Positions 35,701-47,400 of a DNA stretch of 64,000 bases are shown in pieces. The stretch spans positions 1,684,484 through 1,748,483 of the forward strand of contig CH003364.1 of NCBI GenBank assembly GCA_000149265.1, read 5' to 3'. Each line of letters begins with the position of its first letter. Within the stretch, counting starts at the first letter, position 1. The notes beneath the pieces were generated by a model. The model saw only the letters and a list, made by a program, of their open reading frames with translations. It did no database searches and had not been told where the DNA came from. Position numbers and translations under genes: made by a program. The stretch comes from Ciona savignyi. Taxonomy: Eukaryota; Chordata; Ascidiacea; Phlebobranchia; Cionidae.

Positions 35701-37946
35701 AAAAAAAGAAGTTATAATGAATGTTTTTATGGGTTAAATTTTCGCAATATTAAAAATTGGTTACACTAAAGACAAATTATTTATAAGTTGTTCTACTTTA
35801 AGATTCTTTATCACTTTTTAAACATAAAAAGTTTTTTGGTGTTTAGATATATAAAAAAGATTATTCTATCGCTATATCATTGAGGCACAAGAGCAACTAT
35901 TTCTGTCACAATACGACTGCAAGAACATATCTATCCAATCGGTACACAAAATCTAAGATGTAATTATATATCATAACTTATGCCCTTTAATCTGTCATAT
36001 TTATTTTGCATGTAAAATGTAATGTATTTTTGTCCAGTTGCCGCTCCGGTAATGTGCCCATTGCATTCATGCACGGCAGAGGCAATGGGATGCCTGAATG
36101 GTCTGGCAACCGACGAAAGGGGCTGCGATATGTGCGAATGTGCAGGTAAGCAAAGCTATTAATTCTTCACATTTTGCAACATTTGTCAAAAGAAACACTC
36201 TGAAAATTACGCGACATGCTTATTTGTTGGTCAATGGTAACTCGCAAAACTAATTTGTGTCGGCAAATTATTGACAAGTAGTTAGGGTCGCATGTGCTCT
36301 TCGCAGCGAGTGGGAAAAAAATTAAAAGTACATCGCACCTACACTAAATCATTCATGTCAGCACGCAATCGCTTAACATTTATTCAATCGCTTAAAATGC
36401 CAGCATGAGCATGCTGTTACACACCAAAGTATATACGGATCATTGACCACAGAAACTGTTGCTGAACCAGTAGAAAAAGCGCTGGAACTTACACCTTGCC
36501 AGCAGCAGCGAGAAAATGCGCTTAGTGTGCAAGGGCAGGTCCAAGACGGCCCGTTCGTCCCTACTTGCCTTGAAGACGGTAGTTACAGTCTTCAGCAGTG
36601 CTACTGGTACGACTGTTGGTGCGTCGCACCTCAAGATGGGAAAGAAATCGAAGGAACAAGGGTCTCTGCTTCTCAACGAAACTCGATGACATGCGGAGAA
36701 AACTCCCCCGATAAACCTATCAGTCCACCAAAATCAATCCACGAGCAACCAGGCCCGGCACCAAAACGTAATAAGCGCGTTGTCTATAAAATATGTTTAC
36801 ATACTGTTTGCAAAAGGACCAGAATGGCGTAATTGTATAACAGTTGCGATTATATATTTAACACAAATCAGTAATTCTCTTAGTTACATCGTGTAAACAC
36901 ACGCTTTTCGTCGCCTAAATTACAGGAGGTTTGCATAGTAAGCATCTTGCGCAATTGCGACATGTTATAAAGCTTTGCGCTGGTCTGTTCGAAAATATAA
37001 TCGATTTAAACAAGCAAATTGGGCTTCTCAGGATTCTTATCATTATACAATAAACATATATATATATATTTAAACGAATTGTGTAGTACTGACAAGCCCA
37101 TCGCAGAAGTTGTTACTTTTGAAATTATTATTGCTTACTGCGTTGGTGTCGTATATCGCATAAAATACCAACACAGGGGATTGAATCTGTTCCAAACAGA
37201 CTCTGTAGTATGTGTTATAAAAGTGGGCACTCAACATACACAATGCTGCCATCGCTGTATATACATGGTGGTCATGCCGTTCAACCTACAAGTTTTAATC
37301 CCCATGAGTTTTAAACCACCGAGTTCAATCTGGTTTAACCCAATTGGATTTTACCCAACAATGGTTCAGTCTACACATTCCATGCACGGGGTTTCATACT
37401 AATTACCATTTTAATCCGAACATATTTCATTCATACGAGTTTTAACCTGGCTTAACTCATATGCTTTTTAACAGACCCTGGTTTTAAACCATACAGTTTC
37501 ACACTAACAACTGTTTAAAACCCACATTATACATCGCGTCCACGATTTGAAACTTGTTTAGATTAAAACTCTTGTTATTCGAAAATAGTAGTTGTAACAC
37601 GCTTGTGGGCTGAATTTGTGTATTAAAGCAGAGTGAGTTAAAAACGTGAGAATTAAAACTGGTCTGGGTTAAAAGTCATGTATCCAGCACCCCTTTGTGC
37701 ATTAAAACTGGTGTAAGTTTAATCTTGAGTGTGTTTAACTTGATCAATCAAAAAGGGTTAAATTTCAATAAAACCAAAATATTTATGTATATATATTTAT
37801 GTGTATATTTATGTGTATTTATATATATATATATATATTTAATTTAAATTTCGAAAATACAATGACAATTATATTTTACAGGTTCGAAAGAGGAAGTCGC
37901 TCGGCGTGAGGTGGAAAAGGCTTTGGATGATATTTTGACCGAATGA
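29768..37946 (+). CDS. Secreted mosaic protease inhibitor: antistasin, 3 Kunitz, 5 antistasin, thyroglobulin type-1
   Basis: Eighteen exons, all in phase (1860 nt, 619 residues): 29768-29813, 29876-29913, 30516-30536, 30873-30905, 31566-31668, 31921-31960, 32427-32559, 32850-32920, 33264-33396, 33773-33849, 34178-34310, 34434-34599, 35164-35286, 35344-35460, 35521-35658, 36038-36145, 36453-36767 and 37882-37946. The signal peptide is MRYLVISLLCVAVFSG. Exon 5 is antistasin-like (six Cys, MMGCPLKVDSQGCTMCQC). Exon pairs 7/8, 9/10 and 11/12 are Kunitz modules with GPCKASHLRYYFD, GPCKGAHLRYYYD and GPCKGSHLRYYYD; P1 is Lys in all three, predicting trypsin-like targets. Exon 12 also starts the next antistasin module and exons 13-16 give four more. 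Exon 17 is thyroglobulin type-1 (PTCLEDGSYSLQQC, then CWCV), a fold often active on cysteine proteases. The last exon is charged. Its join at AAAAC/GTAATA is supported by phase only; without it the frame would stop at 36832. Confidence 0.88.
30055..30125. repeat. Short direct repeats around GGATGAAACACGT
   Basis: Three or four nearby copies of GGATGAAACACG or CTTGAAACACGG lie in intron 2 of the inhibitor gene. The unit is about 17-30 bp and irregular. Confidence 0.55.
30150..30275 (-). repeat. SINE-B copy (tRNA-Ser/Leu-like)
   Basis: The complement contains TGGCCAAATGGTTAACGCGA (A box, Ser/Leu type), CCGATACATATATATA and GGGTTCGAAAC (B box). This is a second tRNA-derived family, distinct from SINE-A. 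Confidence 0.75.
31755..31905 (+). repeat. SINE-B fragment joined to a SINE-A fragment
   Basis: CTGATACATATACCGACTTC and ATGGGTTTGAAATT match SINE-B. CAATAGCTCCGGTAACTTGC further right is SINE-A body. It ends 15 bases before exon 6 of the inhibitor gene. Confidence 0.6.
32945..33030 (+). repeat. SINE-B fragment in inhibitor intron 8
   Basis: TTGGCCGATTGGTTAAATCG (A box) is followed by CCGATCTCTATACC and ACATGGTCTCAAA. Confidence 0.6.
37270..37760. repeat. Irregular repeat field of (G)AGTTTTAAACC-like motifs, with the reverse complement in the second half
   Basis: In inhibitor intron 17, motifs such as AAGTTTTAATCC, GAGTTTTAAACC, TGGTTTAACCC and GAGTTTTAACC recur every 15-25 bases up to about 37570. 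From there the complement form prevails (GATTAAAACT, GAATTAAAACTGG, GGGTTAAAAG, CATTAAAACTGG). Confidence 0.7.
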
Positions 37947-38053
37947 TCGCCATCGCAAGATTAACTCACAAAAATTAACCCTTGATTTGCTCGTATAACG
38001 CTTGCGTACTGCCGTATAACACGTATTATTCAATCGAAATTACAACAATTGTA

Positions 38054-38059
38054 AATAAA
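38054..38059 (+). terminator. Poly(A) signal AATAAA, protease-inhibitor gene
   Basis: AATAAA lies about 110 bases after the predicted stop codon at 37944-37946, which supports the use of the last exon. Confidence 0.55.
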
Positions 38060-38679
38060 CTATATTTAATTCCGTCATAAAACATTTTTAGTATTGCCAA
38101 AAATGTTTAACTTTTATGTTAAGTCTGGTGATTGGTAACGGAACGTTAATGAATTTATTTGCTCTGCTAGCCGGATTACTCATACATGGAAGGTTTATTA
38201 TGGATGTCGATAATATCTGAAAGGGCAAGTTTCGACCGACAACATAAAAAGGCCGTCGCTATTATAAATCTTGATTCTAATTGTTTTGGCTTTGTATTTA
38301 ACGGTTAAAGAATTCGCGGTCAAAATGTTTCCGGGTAATAATGTTTGATGGCAAAATAAGAAAAATCTAAATAACCGACGGGCCGGGCCTATATGTTCGA
38401 AACAGTGACCCATATTCAACCAGTGCTTTGTTCCAACAAAGCTGCCAACTATAAATAAAGAAATTGTGTAGGGTATGTAGTTATTTCATACGATGCCAGA
38501 ATATATGCTCGGTTTCTGCAAATCTTCCCCCGCTAACAAGAAGCAGAATATGTTGGTCTGCACTTTAGCGCACCCCTTTATATTTGCAATTAAAAAGCGA
38601 TCGTGAAAACGTAGTGGGTGTGTTGTTTATAACAGAAATTTAGCAAACATTTAAAGAACTCAATCATATAAAACAGGGT

Positions 38680-38942
38680 GCCTCTAAATACTGCAGGACC
38701 GCTTGGACCGCTTGGAGCGCTTGGATCACTTAGATTGCTATGGAAAGTAATTCTAACCCTGTCCCAAACACTAATCTCAACCCCAGAACTAACTTTAACC
38801 CCAACCCTAACATTAATACCCTGGCTTTTGTAATTACGAAGTATAGTAAGCGATCCAAGCGATCCAAGCGCTCCAAGCGATTTAAGCGCTTAATGCGCTC
38901 CAAGCGGTCCAAGCGCTCCTGTAGTATTTAGAGGGACCGTAT
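38680..38942. mobile_element. MITE-like element with subterminal 9-10 bp tandem repeats
   Basis: The left end CCTCTAAATACTGCAGGA and the complement of the right end (CCTCTAAATACTACAGGA) are inverted repeats. Inside both lie tandem CCGCTTGGA / AGCGCTTGG units on one side and CCAAGCGAT / CCAAGCGCT on the other. The centre is CCCTAA-like. The Lys-Arg-Ser-rich frame across it is an artefact of the repeat. Confidence 0.75.
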
Positions 38943-38984
38943 AACAGTTCGGATATTCTCACCGGACTGTAGGCGGAAGGATAT

Positions 38985-39030
38985 CTTATTATAATTGCCC
39001 GTGTGGTAACGCCACATGCGTCTTACCATT
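38985..39030 (+). repeat. SINE-A 3' fragment
   Basis: AATTGCCCGTGTGGTAACGC is followed by a decayed CTTACCATTGTAGG, matching the SINE-A body. Confidence 0.55.
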
Positions 39031-39721
39031 GTAGGAAAAAATCCTAAAACTCCTATGTACAGAGTGTTGTCTAGGTCAATTTAGATATTTATAAAAAAAA
39101 TTCTGAGCAAACAAACATAATTAAGATGTGTATGATTTTTGTATAGCCTCGGTTAAATTTCCAACAAACACTAAATCGACCAAAAAAGAAGGTGCAATCT
39201 CATACCCTTCTTTAACTGTTTATCCTTAACGTCCTGAAACTCATCTTACCAGAGTCAATGACAGTGTTAACATATATGATTTGGACACGACGTAAAGTTC
39301 ACTGATTTAACAAAGTTTTTATTTCCGAGATTTGCTGAAAAGGTATAAGATGGGTATGTCGCTCATGTAACAATTGCATATTCAAGTTTCTCTTTTGGAC
39401 CTGTAGTTTTTTCACAATCAATTGAATCCTTAAACTTTTTAAAACAGCAGCAAGAAATAACAGTTCTTTAAAACACCGATGGAATTTCAGATACATTTCA
39501 GAACTTTTTGTTTTGTTTAACCCATGAACGTGTAATCCCATAATTGAACATGCTACTAAAACGTCATATATCAGGGTAATAAAAGCCTGGAAAAAATATT
39601 TTTCTTTTCATTGATCTGTGTAATCCGATGGGATTTTCCCCCAACATTTCGGTTATATCAAAACGATTCAATATATACCTCCTTTTGGCAAACTTGTCTT
39701 AATCATAACAAACATTATATT

Positions 39722-40795
39722 TTAACTCTTTCCGTCCCAACTCGCCATATATCGCGAGTTGGTGGGAAAACATGGTATCCCGCCTGTACATAAATGGGTG
39801 CAAATCTAAAAAATTTCTCCGCAATGCGTAATGGTAGAGACCTCAGCTATGGCTCATTCGATCAAGGAAACCCTATATTTTATTCTCTGTAATTTTCGTG
39901 GAGAAATATTGAAAATGCGAGGAGTGATAGCCTTTCTTTTTCGAGGCTTCGCCTCTTATTTCTATCGATTTTACACGAATTTACAAGTGACTAACTCAGC
40001 CAATAGGAGTCACGTTAACTTGCGGAGAAGCTCTTTTTGTCAAGCAAGTCTTTCTTTACATTCTCTGTGAATTTCGTGCCGTTGAGAAAAAAAGGAGAGC
40101 GTTGGTGACGTTTTCGCAGCAGGCGTTTATGCTTCGTGTTCACCAAAGCATGAATCCAGCTGGGCCTGCTGAGCGCACGATAAAGAAAAAGGCGGCGAGA
40201 CTAGCTAGTTCGGTGTGCCCTGCTTTGACGAATATTGGATATAGTATTTGTGTCTGTTTGCTTTTGTATGCCCTTTTTACACTTCCTTCATTGTTCTTAT
40301 TTATACTTTTAACTATTTTAGTTCTAGTCAATGCGTTTTGGTTCAATTTTTCATAATATAGTTAGAATAAAGGAAAATTTCAATTAGGAATAGTAAAAAA
40401 ACTACTGAAGATACAAATACAGTTCAAATTTTCCTGAGTACAAAAACTATTAGACAATCTACATTCCAATTTTCATATCATTTGGGCATACCAATAATTA
40501 GTGAGTATTTCGTTTGTCAGTGCACCTCAAAATTTTCAAAGTCGAGCAGAATTTTCTTTACATAAAAAGTGGTGTTCACTAAAGTTTACATAATATATTC
40601 TTTATTGGAGGTAGTTTCTAGGTGTGCGGTTTGTTTAAAAGAGGGATAAATTATCTTTCCAACCATTCTAAATATTAAATCATAGCATAAATTTGAGAAA
40701 AACTGTGCTAATTTGAAAATGACCAAAAATTGTAAAAAAACACTGCGGGACAGCATGTTTAAATTAATGCATTTGGCCGGGAGTGAAAGAGTTAA
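39722..40795. mobile_element. TTAA-flanked, piggyBac-like non-autonomous element
   Basis: The left end is TTAACTCTTTCCGTCCC. The complement of the right end is TTAACTCTTTCACTCCC, and both lie on a TTAA tetranucleotide. Target duplication TTAA with CTCTTT-type inverted ends is typical of piggyBac-like transposons. The 1.07-kb interior has frames of only 60-84 codons with no transposase similarity. Confidence 0.65.
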
Positions 40796-40899
40796 CCCAT
40801 AATAATTTTCAAGTTTCTCATATTGGTATCATTATTTATAAATTAACCTTCTACCACATTTAATATCCTACCGAACTGTTCATTAGTTATTGCAGATTC

Positions 40900-41130
40900 G
40901 AAACTGGTCACCGGCAAGCCGGTTAGTACATGGACAAGGTGCGAATATTGCCTGACCAACGGGTTTAATGGGTTCTAACAAAATTAAGGAACGTCTAAAT
41001 CAAAGACAATACACTCTACAAGAGCTGATGCGGTACAACTTTGCACAGTAAGCGCGACGTAATCTGACAACTGGCAGTGTTATAACGACCCTTTCTATTT
41101 TCACGGGAATAAACCTGATAACTATAATGA
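40900..41130 (+). repeat. SINE-A copy, diverged
   Basis: GATTCGAAACTGGTCACCGG, GGGTTTAATGGGTTC, ACAAAATTAAGGAACGTC and TTTTCACGGGAATAAACC follow each other in SINE-A order. Confidence 0.75.
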
Positions 41131-41139
41131 ACCAACGGC

Positions 41140-43760
41140 AAGTATCGCGTATGTTTTTTGTATATAACAATGCGTTTGTTTATTAGCTTAATAGAAATAT
41201 TTAATTATGATAAAATTGTAAAAAAACTGGTTTTTGCTCAAAACTTCGCTGCCCTAAGAATAATCTCATTCGAAATCAAAACTTTTTGACAGTTGATTTG
41301 TTTGGTGTCAGAATATCTGGTACAAGCACGCTCCAGTTGATTTCGGATCGAGACAGTTTCTCAACACCAAACGCAGGCAAATCGGTGTTTGTTTGTTGTA
41401 GTTCGTGCAGATTATTTCAAGGACTTGGCAATAGAGTTGTCGTTTTCCAGTGCTCTTTTAATGAAAAGAGAGTTAAAACTGCTCATATAAGAGCAAATAG
41501 AATCCAATAATTGTGCACGCATATAAACACTATATTATTTGTTTACTTATTTATATAATAAACACGCATGTAATCATAAAGCAAAGGTTAAATCTCAAAC
41601 CGGTTTTCCTGATAGCTAAATCCATACTTTCCTATTACGCAACTTCTTCCAGTATTAATTAAAGCTTTTTTGCAATTAAGTGCAATTGAAAACTTTTTAA
41701 GAACTGTTAACTGGTAATCGTACCACAGATATAATGCAATGTAGACAACTACATAGCACTCAGGAATATAGAATGATCATTATCGAATTTCGATATACGA
41801 ACAATCTTTCGTCCAAAGAAGGATACAAGATGGGTTTCTTTCTTCAGTGCCAACAATTGGAAAAAATTCATTGGAAAATTTTATCGAAGTTACGAAAAAT
41901 TACCAGTACCTTATAAGAACATGTTCTTGTTATCTTTTTTACGTTATTTCGTGTTAACTTACGTTACATGCAGTAAATGTGTGTCATTAAACTACACTAC
42001 TATAATCCAACACGTTAACTCCTAAAATTTCTAAATTCCATTTCTTAAATTTTAATCGTTGCAATAATGCAGCAAATCTTTTTTAATGCAGCATATCCTA
42101 ATGCAGATTATTCATGAATAGCCGAAAACCGATACGCGCGCGTAATCGAATTTACCCTAAGGGCGTAAAATAATAAATAGAGAGTCTTTTACTGTCTGAT
42201 TTAATTGCTCACAAACAGGCCTGAAATATTTGCTTTGATCTCTGTCTTTTAAAGAGATTTGTTTAAGTTCTTGTATCACATACCCATTACGGGCGGGGGA
42301 GCGAAGCGCGCGGAGTAAAGATATTTCTGACAATCACCACCAATCTTTTAAAGCACAACCCCCGCATCGTACAGCAGTGGCCAAGGCAGGGCCAGGTGCG
42401 GAGCTGCTATTTGCGAAGGCCGCAGAGCTAATTAAGCAACCATGTTGTTCTAATCAGTTTGGATCGGTAATTTTGTTTGCGACCGAACAATTTAACTTAA
42501 AATATTTGTAAACGTTTTACAAGATTTTTGATGCATAAATGATATTTGTTATTATTATAGTCGGTGCTAGAAATCGGACTTCGTTGCAATAATCAACAAA
42601 CAAAATAGCATATTAGTTGCAATAATCAACAAAAATACGGCCCATTACCGAAATATTATATACTATATTATAGGTTGCATCAACCGATGATTATATTGCG
42701 ATAATTTCTAGTTAATTCCAGCTACAAACCGCATGGGTTTAATCAGGTTGCACTTACGTGGCAAACAAGTGAACATAAGCAACATGGCCGCATTAGCAAG
42801 GCGGTGATTTGTAAATATTTAGATTAACTGCCAATCGTGTGATTGAATTTCGACAGGGCGGATAAACTGCTATTGTATGACGCTAGGCATATATGTTTGT
42901 TTACAAATTTTAGGCGATCGCTACCAATTATTTATCCTTTAGTAACCAGAAGCGCGGTAGTTTGGGCATAAAACTTTAGCAAACATCTAATTGAATACGT
43001 GGACTGATTGTTTTTATTGTAAACAAGTTGTACTGTTGGCTTCGCAATGAAAAGGCGGTTAGCATAGTGTCAAACAAATCCATGGCAATTTGTTCAATGC
43101 CCTTTGCATTGCAAATCAAGTAATTACTATCCGTTGTATTTTGTTTTGTAGGCATTGACACACGATACTGTCGATAGGTTTACGATCTAATAGGTTAAAC
43201 AATAAACATGTTTACTATTACCACATCAAGCAATATAACATTCCGCACGTCCGGATGGTATAAAATGAACTAGTTATTATCCCTCTAAAATAATTTTGCT
43301 CTGCGATAAAACTAACAAAATCCAAAGCAGAACCATTTTTCGTCTCGTTTAAACACTATTAATTTAACAAGTTCGCTTTGGTAAAGATAACCATTGTTTC
43401 CCAAGTAACATAACCTCGTAACTCTTTCAATAATTGCAAAATTGCATTAATTCCCCCCCCCCCCCTCTCCCAAGAATTCTACAGACATTAGTTAGATGGA
43501 TCAGATGAATAATAATGTTATAATCTTATTGTCTCAACAGACGGAATTGCCAATTACATTGTTGTTTTTTTTTGTTTTTTTTTCAAGGGGGCCATTGGTG
43601 TATCGAGCTAATGTCATTAATTCGATCACCGGTTTTGCACACAAACATTTTACATCACAGTGGCTTTTAGGATTCGTGATAACAAAATTTCTTTTCTTTA
43701 CTTTTTATATATAGCTTTATTTTCCTTTCTCTAGTTATATTATATAACATTATTATATAT
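41140..43760. other. Intergenic region, 2.6 kb
   Basis: No exon series is seen. It holds a G+C-rich patch (about 42290-42460) and a run of 13 C at 43453-43465. Two imperfect copies of CAATAATCAACAAA lie near 42588 and 42618. Nothing else is supportable. Confidence 0.55.
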
Positions 43761-43766
43761 AGCAAG

Positions 43767-44239
43767 TGTAGAGTCTGTCCAGAGATGGATACCTGACTCT
43801 AGAAATAATGTAGAGTCTGGTAACCAGTCCAGATTTCTGCTTCTATTTTGCAGCCTCTACTTGCTGCTAAGGGTAATGGTGCCCAGCGATCGCCTCTTAA
43901 CTTATACGGTATTCCCAAACTCTTGGCTGGAAGCCTTTATCTAAGGCTTTAAGTCTCCACGTAAATCAACCAACACAGATTGGGTTTCACTTGTGTTCTA
44001 TTAGCGTTAAAAGGAAAGAATGCGATTTCTAGGGTGGATTCTCTACCATTTGCCCTAATTCAAATTTATAATGGTTAATTAGTCTTACACACTATTAATT
44101 ACAAATCAAATTAACAAACACAATTTAAGATTACTTTAGATTAACTATCGAATCAAAACTGACCGCATGGAAGGTAAAAATGAAAAGTATCACATCGACT
44201 GGTGTAAAACATAGAATTATATGATTAATGTCCGTAACA
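43767..44239 (-). repeat. 3' LTR of the BEL/Pao element
   Basis: 473 bp, TGTTACGG...CTCTACA in sense orientation. It matches the 5' LTR in length and in all stretches compared. Confidence 0.95.
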
Positions 44240-44499
44240 TTCCGGCCCCAAATTATTTTCAACCTTGGGGTAAATAATTTCAAAATACAAAACGGATATT
44301 AATACACAGAAACATGCATCACTGACCCTCTAGTCATCAAGCTAACATTAGTTATCAAAACACCGGTAATGGGTTTACATATATCATAAACCATAAAGAC
44401 ACAGTTAGCTACTAGAAAGAAAAAGAAAGAAACGAAAGTTAAAGCACATAGAGGGATAATATTAAAGGTGGCCCTCAAGAAAGCACAATTGTGTTTCTT

Positions 44500-47400
44500 T
44501 CAAGTCTTATCATACAACCAGTGTTCGATCACTCCTTCTTTCCATTGCTCCTGCTTCACTGGTTCACTATAGCATACCGGCCATTGATCCTCCGGCTCAT
44601 ACAAGAACGCCGGCCCCTTCAACCACATTTTCTCTTTCCATTCCTCACCTGACATTAAACCAATGTCGGTAGGATTTCTCTTTGTATCCATGTGTCTCCA
44701 ATAATTTGGAGAAGTAGGGTTTTCATTGCAAGTACTATTCACTAATTCGACTGCAACAACCGCAGCAGTCAATTCCAACATCTGCATACTTATAGGATTT
44801 ATCGGAGCGACTTGGAACTTGCCCATCACAAAGGAACAAGATATTGCATCATTATTGCCAACTATCCTTGAATGGCTCACTGCTCCATACTCTGGTTTGC
44901 TCACATCGCAAAATGTATACAATTTCAATTCTTGGATAAAGGATACTGGCTTAAAACATCTAGGTAAGGTTACCTCTTCCAGTTCCAGGTTACCTCTTGA
45001 ATGTAGCGAGTCTTTCCAGACACTTCCCTGCAGATCCGTCACAGAGTAGTCCCATCTCATTTGGTCATTGCATGTGAAACAGTCGACCGACGTGTTCCAC
45101 ACAACTCCATGCACCTGCTCTTGAAACAGCACAGGGCGATATCCATTGCTCAGTAAAGGTGATATCTCTGTTTCTGCAATAGAACTTAATAATTCATTAC
45201 TATTGCTTAAGCACTTCGTAGGAAGCTCGGGATCACATTTAAATCGCTTTGATGAACTAAGTCCTCTCTCTGCCACAATTTCCTTATTGGGAAGGGAATC
45301 ATTGCTTCTTTTACATGGAAGTTCTATCTGAAAGTTTGAACTGACCTGGTCCACAGTGGAATCCATGATAGCCTTGGACTCATCATCTTCTTTTGACAGT
45401 TCACTCTTCTGTGGCACTTTTAAATCTTTAAAGTCGTGTGCAGACACTGATAGCACTTCATCACAAGAATGCTTGTCTGATTTTGCCACATCTTTGCCCA
45501 GGGATTGATTGTAAGTACATGACACACTGCCATCCTTAGAATCCAATTCCGCTCCAAATATCGACCAGCCTAGACCCGTGTGTAGACCAAGTGGTTCACC
45601 ACGGTGGCCACATCGTTGCTCCTTCAACCGGAACGCATCCACAACATCGTTGCCCACCAGCAATTCGACTGTGGTATTATCTATCTTGGAAAACTGTAAA
45701 TCATTTAAATGAGGGTACAGCGCTGCTATCTCTTTAGTGGGAATGCTACTTTGCACATCCAAAATTTTATCTGTGACAACAACATTTGTTACATCAAACA
45801 CATTTGGCTCCTCAATGCCTTGAATGTACAGTAGGTTCTTAACCAGACCATGGGAGGAAACACCATTTTGTGTTTCGATTTTAAAGTTGGGTTCACCAAC
45901 ATCAAGACCAAGTTTCTTAACCAATGCTTGAGAGCACATAGTTATATTTGCTCCACTATCCAAAAAGGCATATGTTTTAATACACTCCCCGGGACATTTA
46001 GTCCATACCTTTACCGGTACCACATTGAGGCTCTTCGGTGGCTTTACATCTTTGTCCTGTTTACGAGTGGATAGGGATGATATGACATGGTTATTTGCAT
46101 TCGCTGGAGGAGTCTTTACATCAGAACGAGGGAAGTGTAAGAGGTAGTTGTGTCTTTTCCCACAATCCGAACACCGTCCTTGATAACTACAGTAGCGAAA
46201 TGCATGGTTAGCCTTTAAACAATTGAAACAAAGGTTATGTTCTTTTACATAGTCCCATCTTTCTTGCACACCCTTTTCCCTAAAGGTATCACATTTCCAC
46301 AATGGATGTGCTTGTTCACACAACATACAAGGTGACCTCTCTCTAGGAGCATGTATAGCTGTTGTTGCAGAGACTAACCTTTTTGGTGCTCTGTATTTAG
46401 GTCCTTCTTCCTTTGATTTACTTAACGAACCACAGTACCTCTGGTAAAAATTGTCTTGAGTAGCTCGAGCGTGCTCCTGAACCAAGTTCATCAGGTCATC
46501 AAATGTAGGCTGAAGCCCATCAGCTCGTCTCCTGGTGCTCAATCTGCAAAATTCTAACTTGATATGATCAGGAAGCTTATCATATATTTTTTCAAGGTTG
46601 GAGGAACAGTTCAAGTCCTGGCTGTATCCCCACTCCGTTAAAGTGGTAAAACAATTAAACATTTTGTCTCCCAACAAAAACAATCCATCAGCGTCACCTG
46701 ACTTGAGAACTGGTCCATCGGTTACTTCTTTCATGAAGGCCCGGACAACACTGTATCTTTCTCCGTACTTGTTCTGCAATCGCTGCAGCGCAGTCTTGTA
46801 CCCAAGACTCCTGTCTGACATTATCCTGCAACACTTAATTGCCTCGTGTGCTTCCCCTTTGCAGAGTTGCAACAAAAATTTGAGCCTTGCTCCATCATCC
46901 GAGACATTTGACTCGACGAAATCCTTAAAATCCTTCATAAATGAATAGAAGTCCAAAATATTACCATCAAAGCTACCAAGATCCATACTTGGTAGTAAAG
47001 GGTTTGAATACCCCATTGGGTTAATCATATATTCAGGCTTACCCGGTTTAGGGGTGTGACAGTCATCCAACATCTTGGAGTTGTCCAAGTTGTCCTTATT
47101 TTCTAACACCGGCATGGGTATACTTTTACTCTTCTTAATGACATTAACACCATTTTCAATAACTTTGGAATCACTTACCGGCCCCAATGGCTTGGTTGAT
47201 TTGTCCTTGCCAGTGCCAGATACATCAGTCACTGCATTTCCCTTGGCAGCATGTGCCCTAAGGGAAATTAAAGGCATTGATATCTTTGAACCCTCATCAT
47301 CGAATAGGCTCCCTTCTGATAACAGTTCGGCTTCTCTTGCCGCAGCCTTAGCCCTGGATACAGACAGTTCCAACTCCAGTAGTTTCAAGCGTTTCTTTTG

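Noticed and set aside
37019..37402. Frame of 127 codons in the last intron of the inhibitor gene.
   Set aside because: It runs through microsatellite and motif-field DNA, has low-complexity composition and lies between two exons in matching phase.
38740..38931. Frame coding a Lys-Arg-Ser-rich peptide that looks like a basic protein.
   Set aside because: It is the translation of the tandem CCAAGCG-type units inside a MITE, and the opposite strand gives an equally regular frame.
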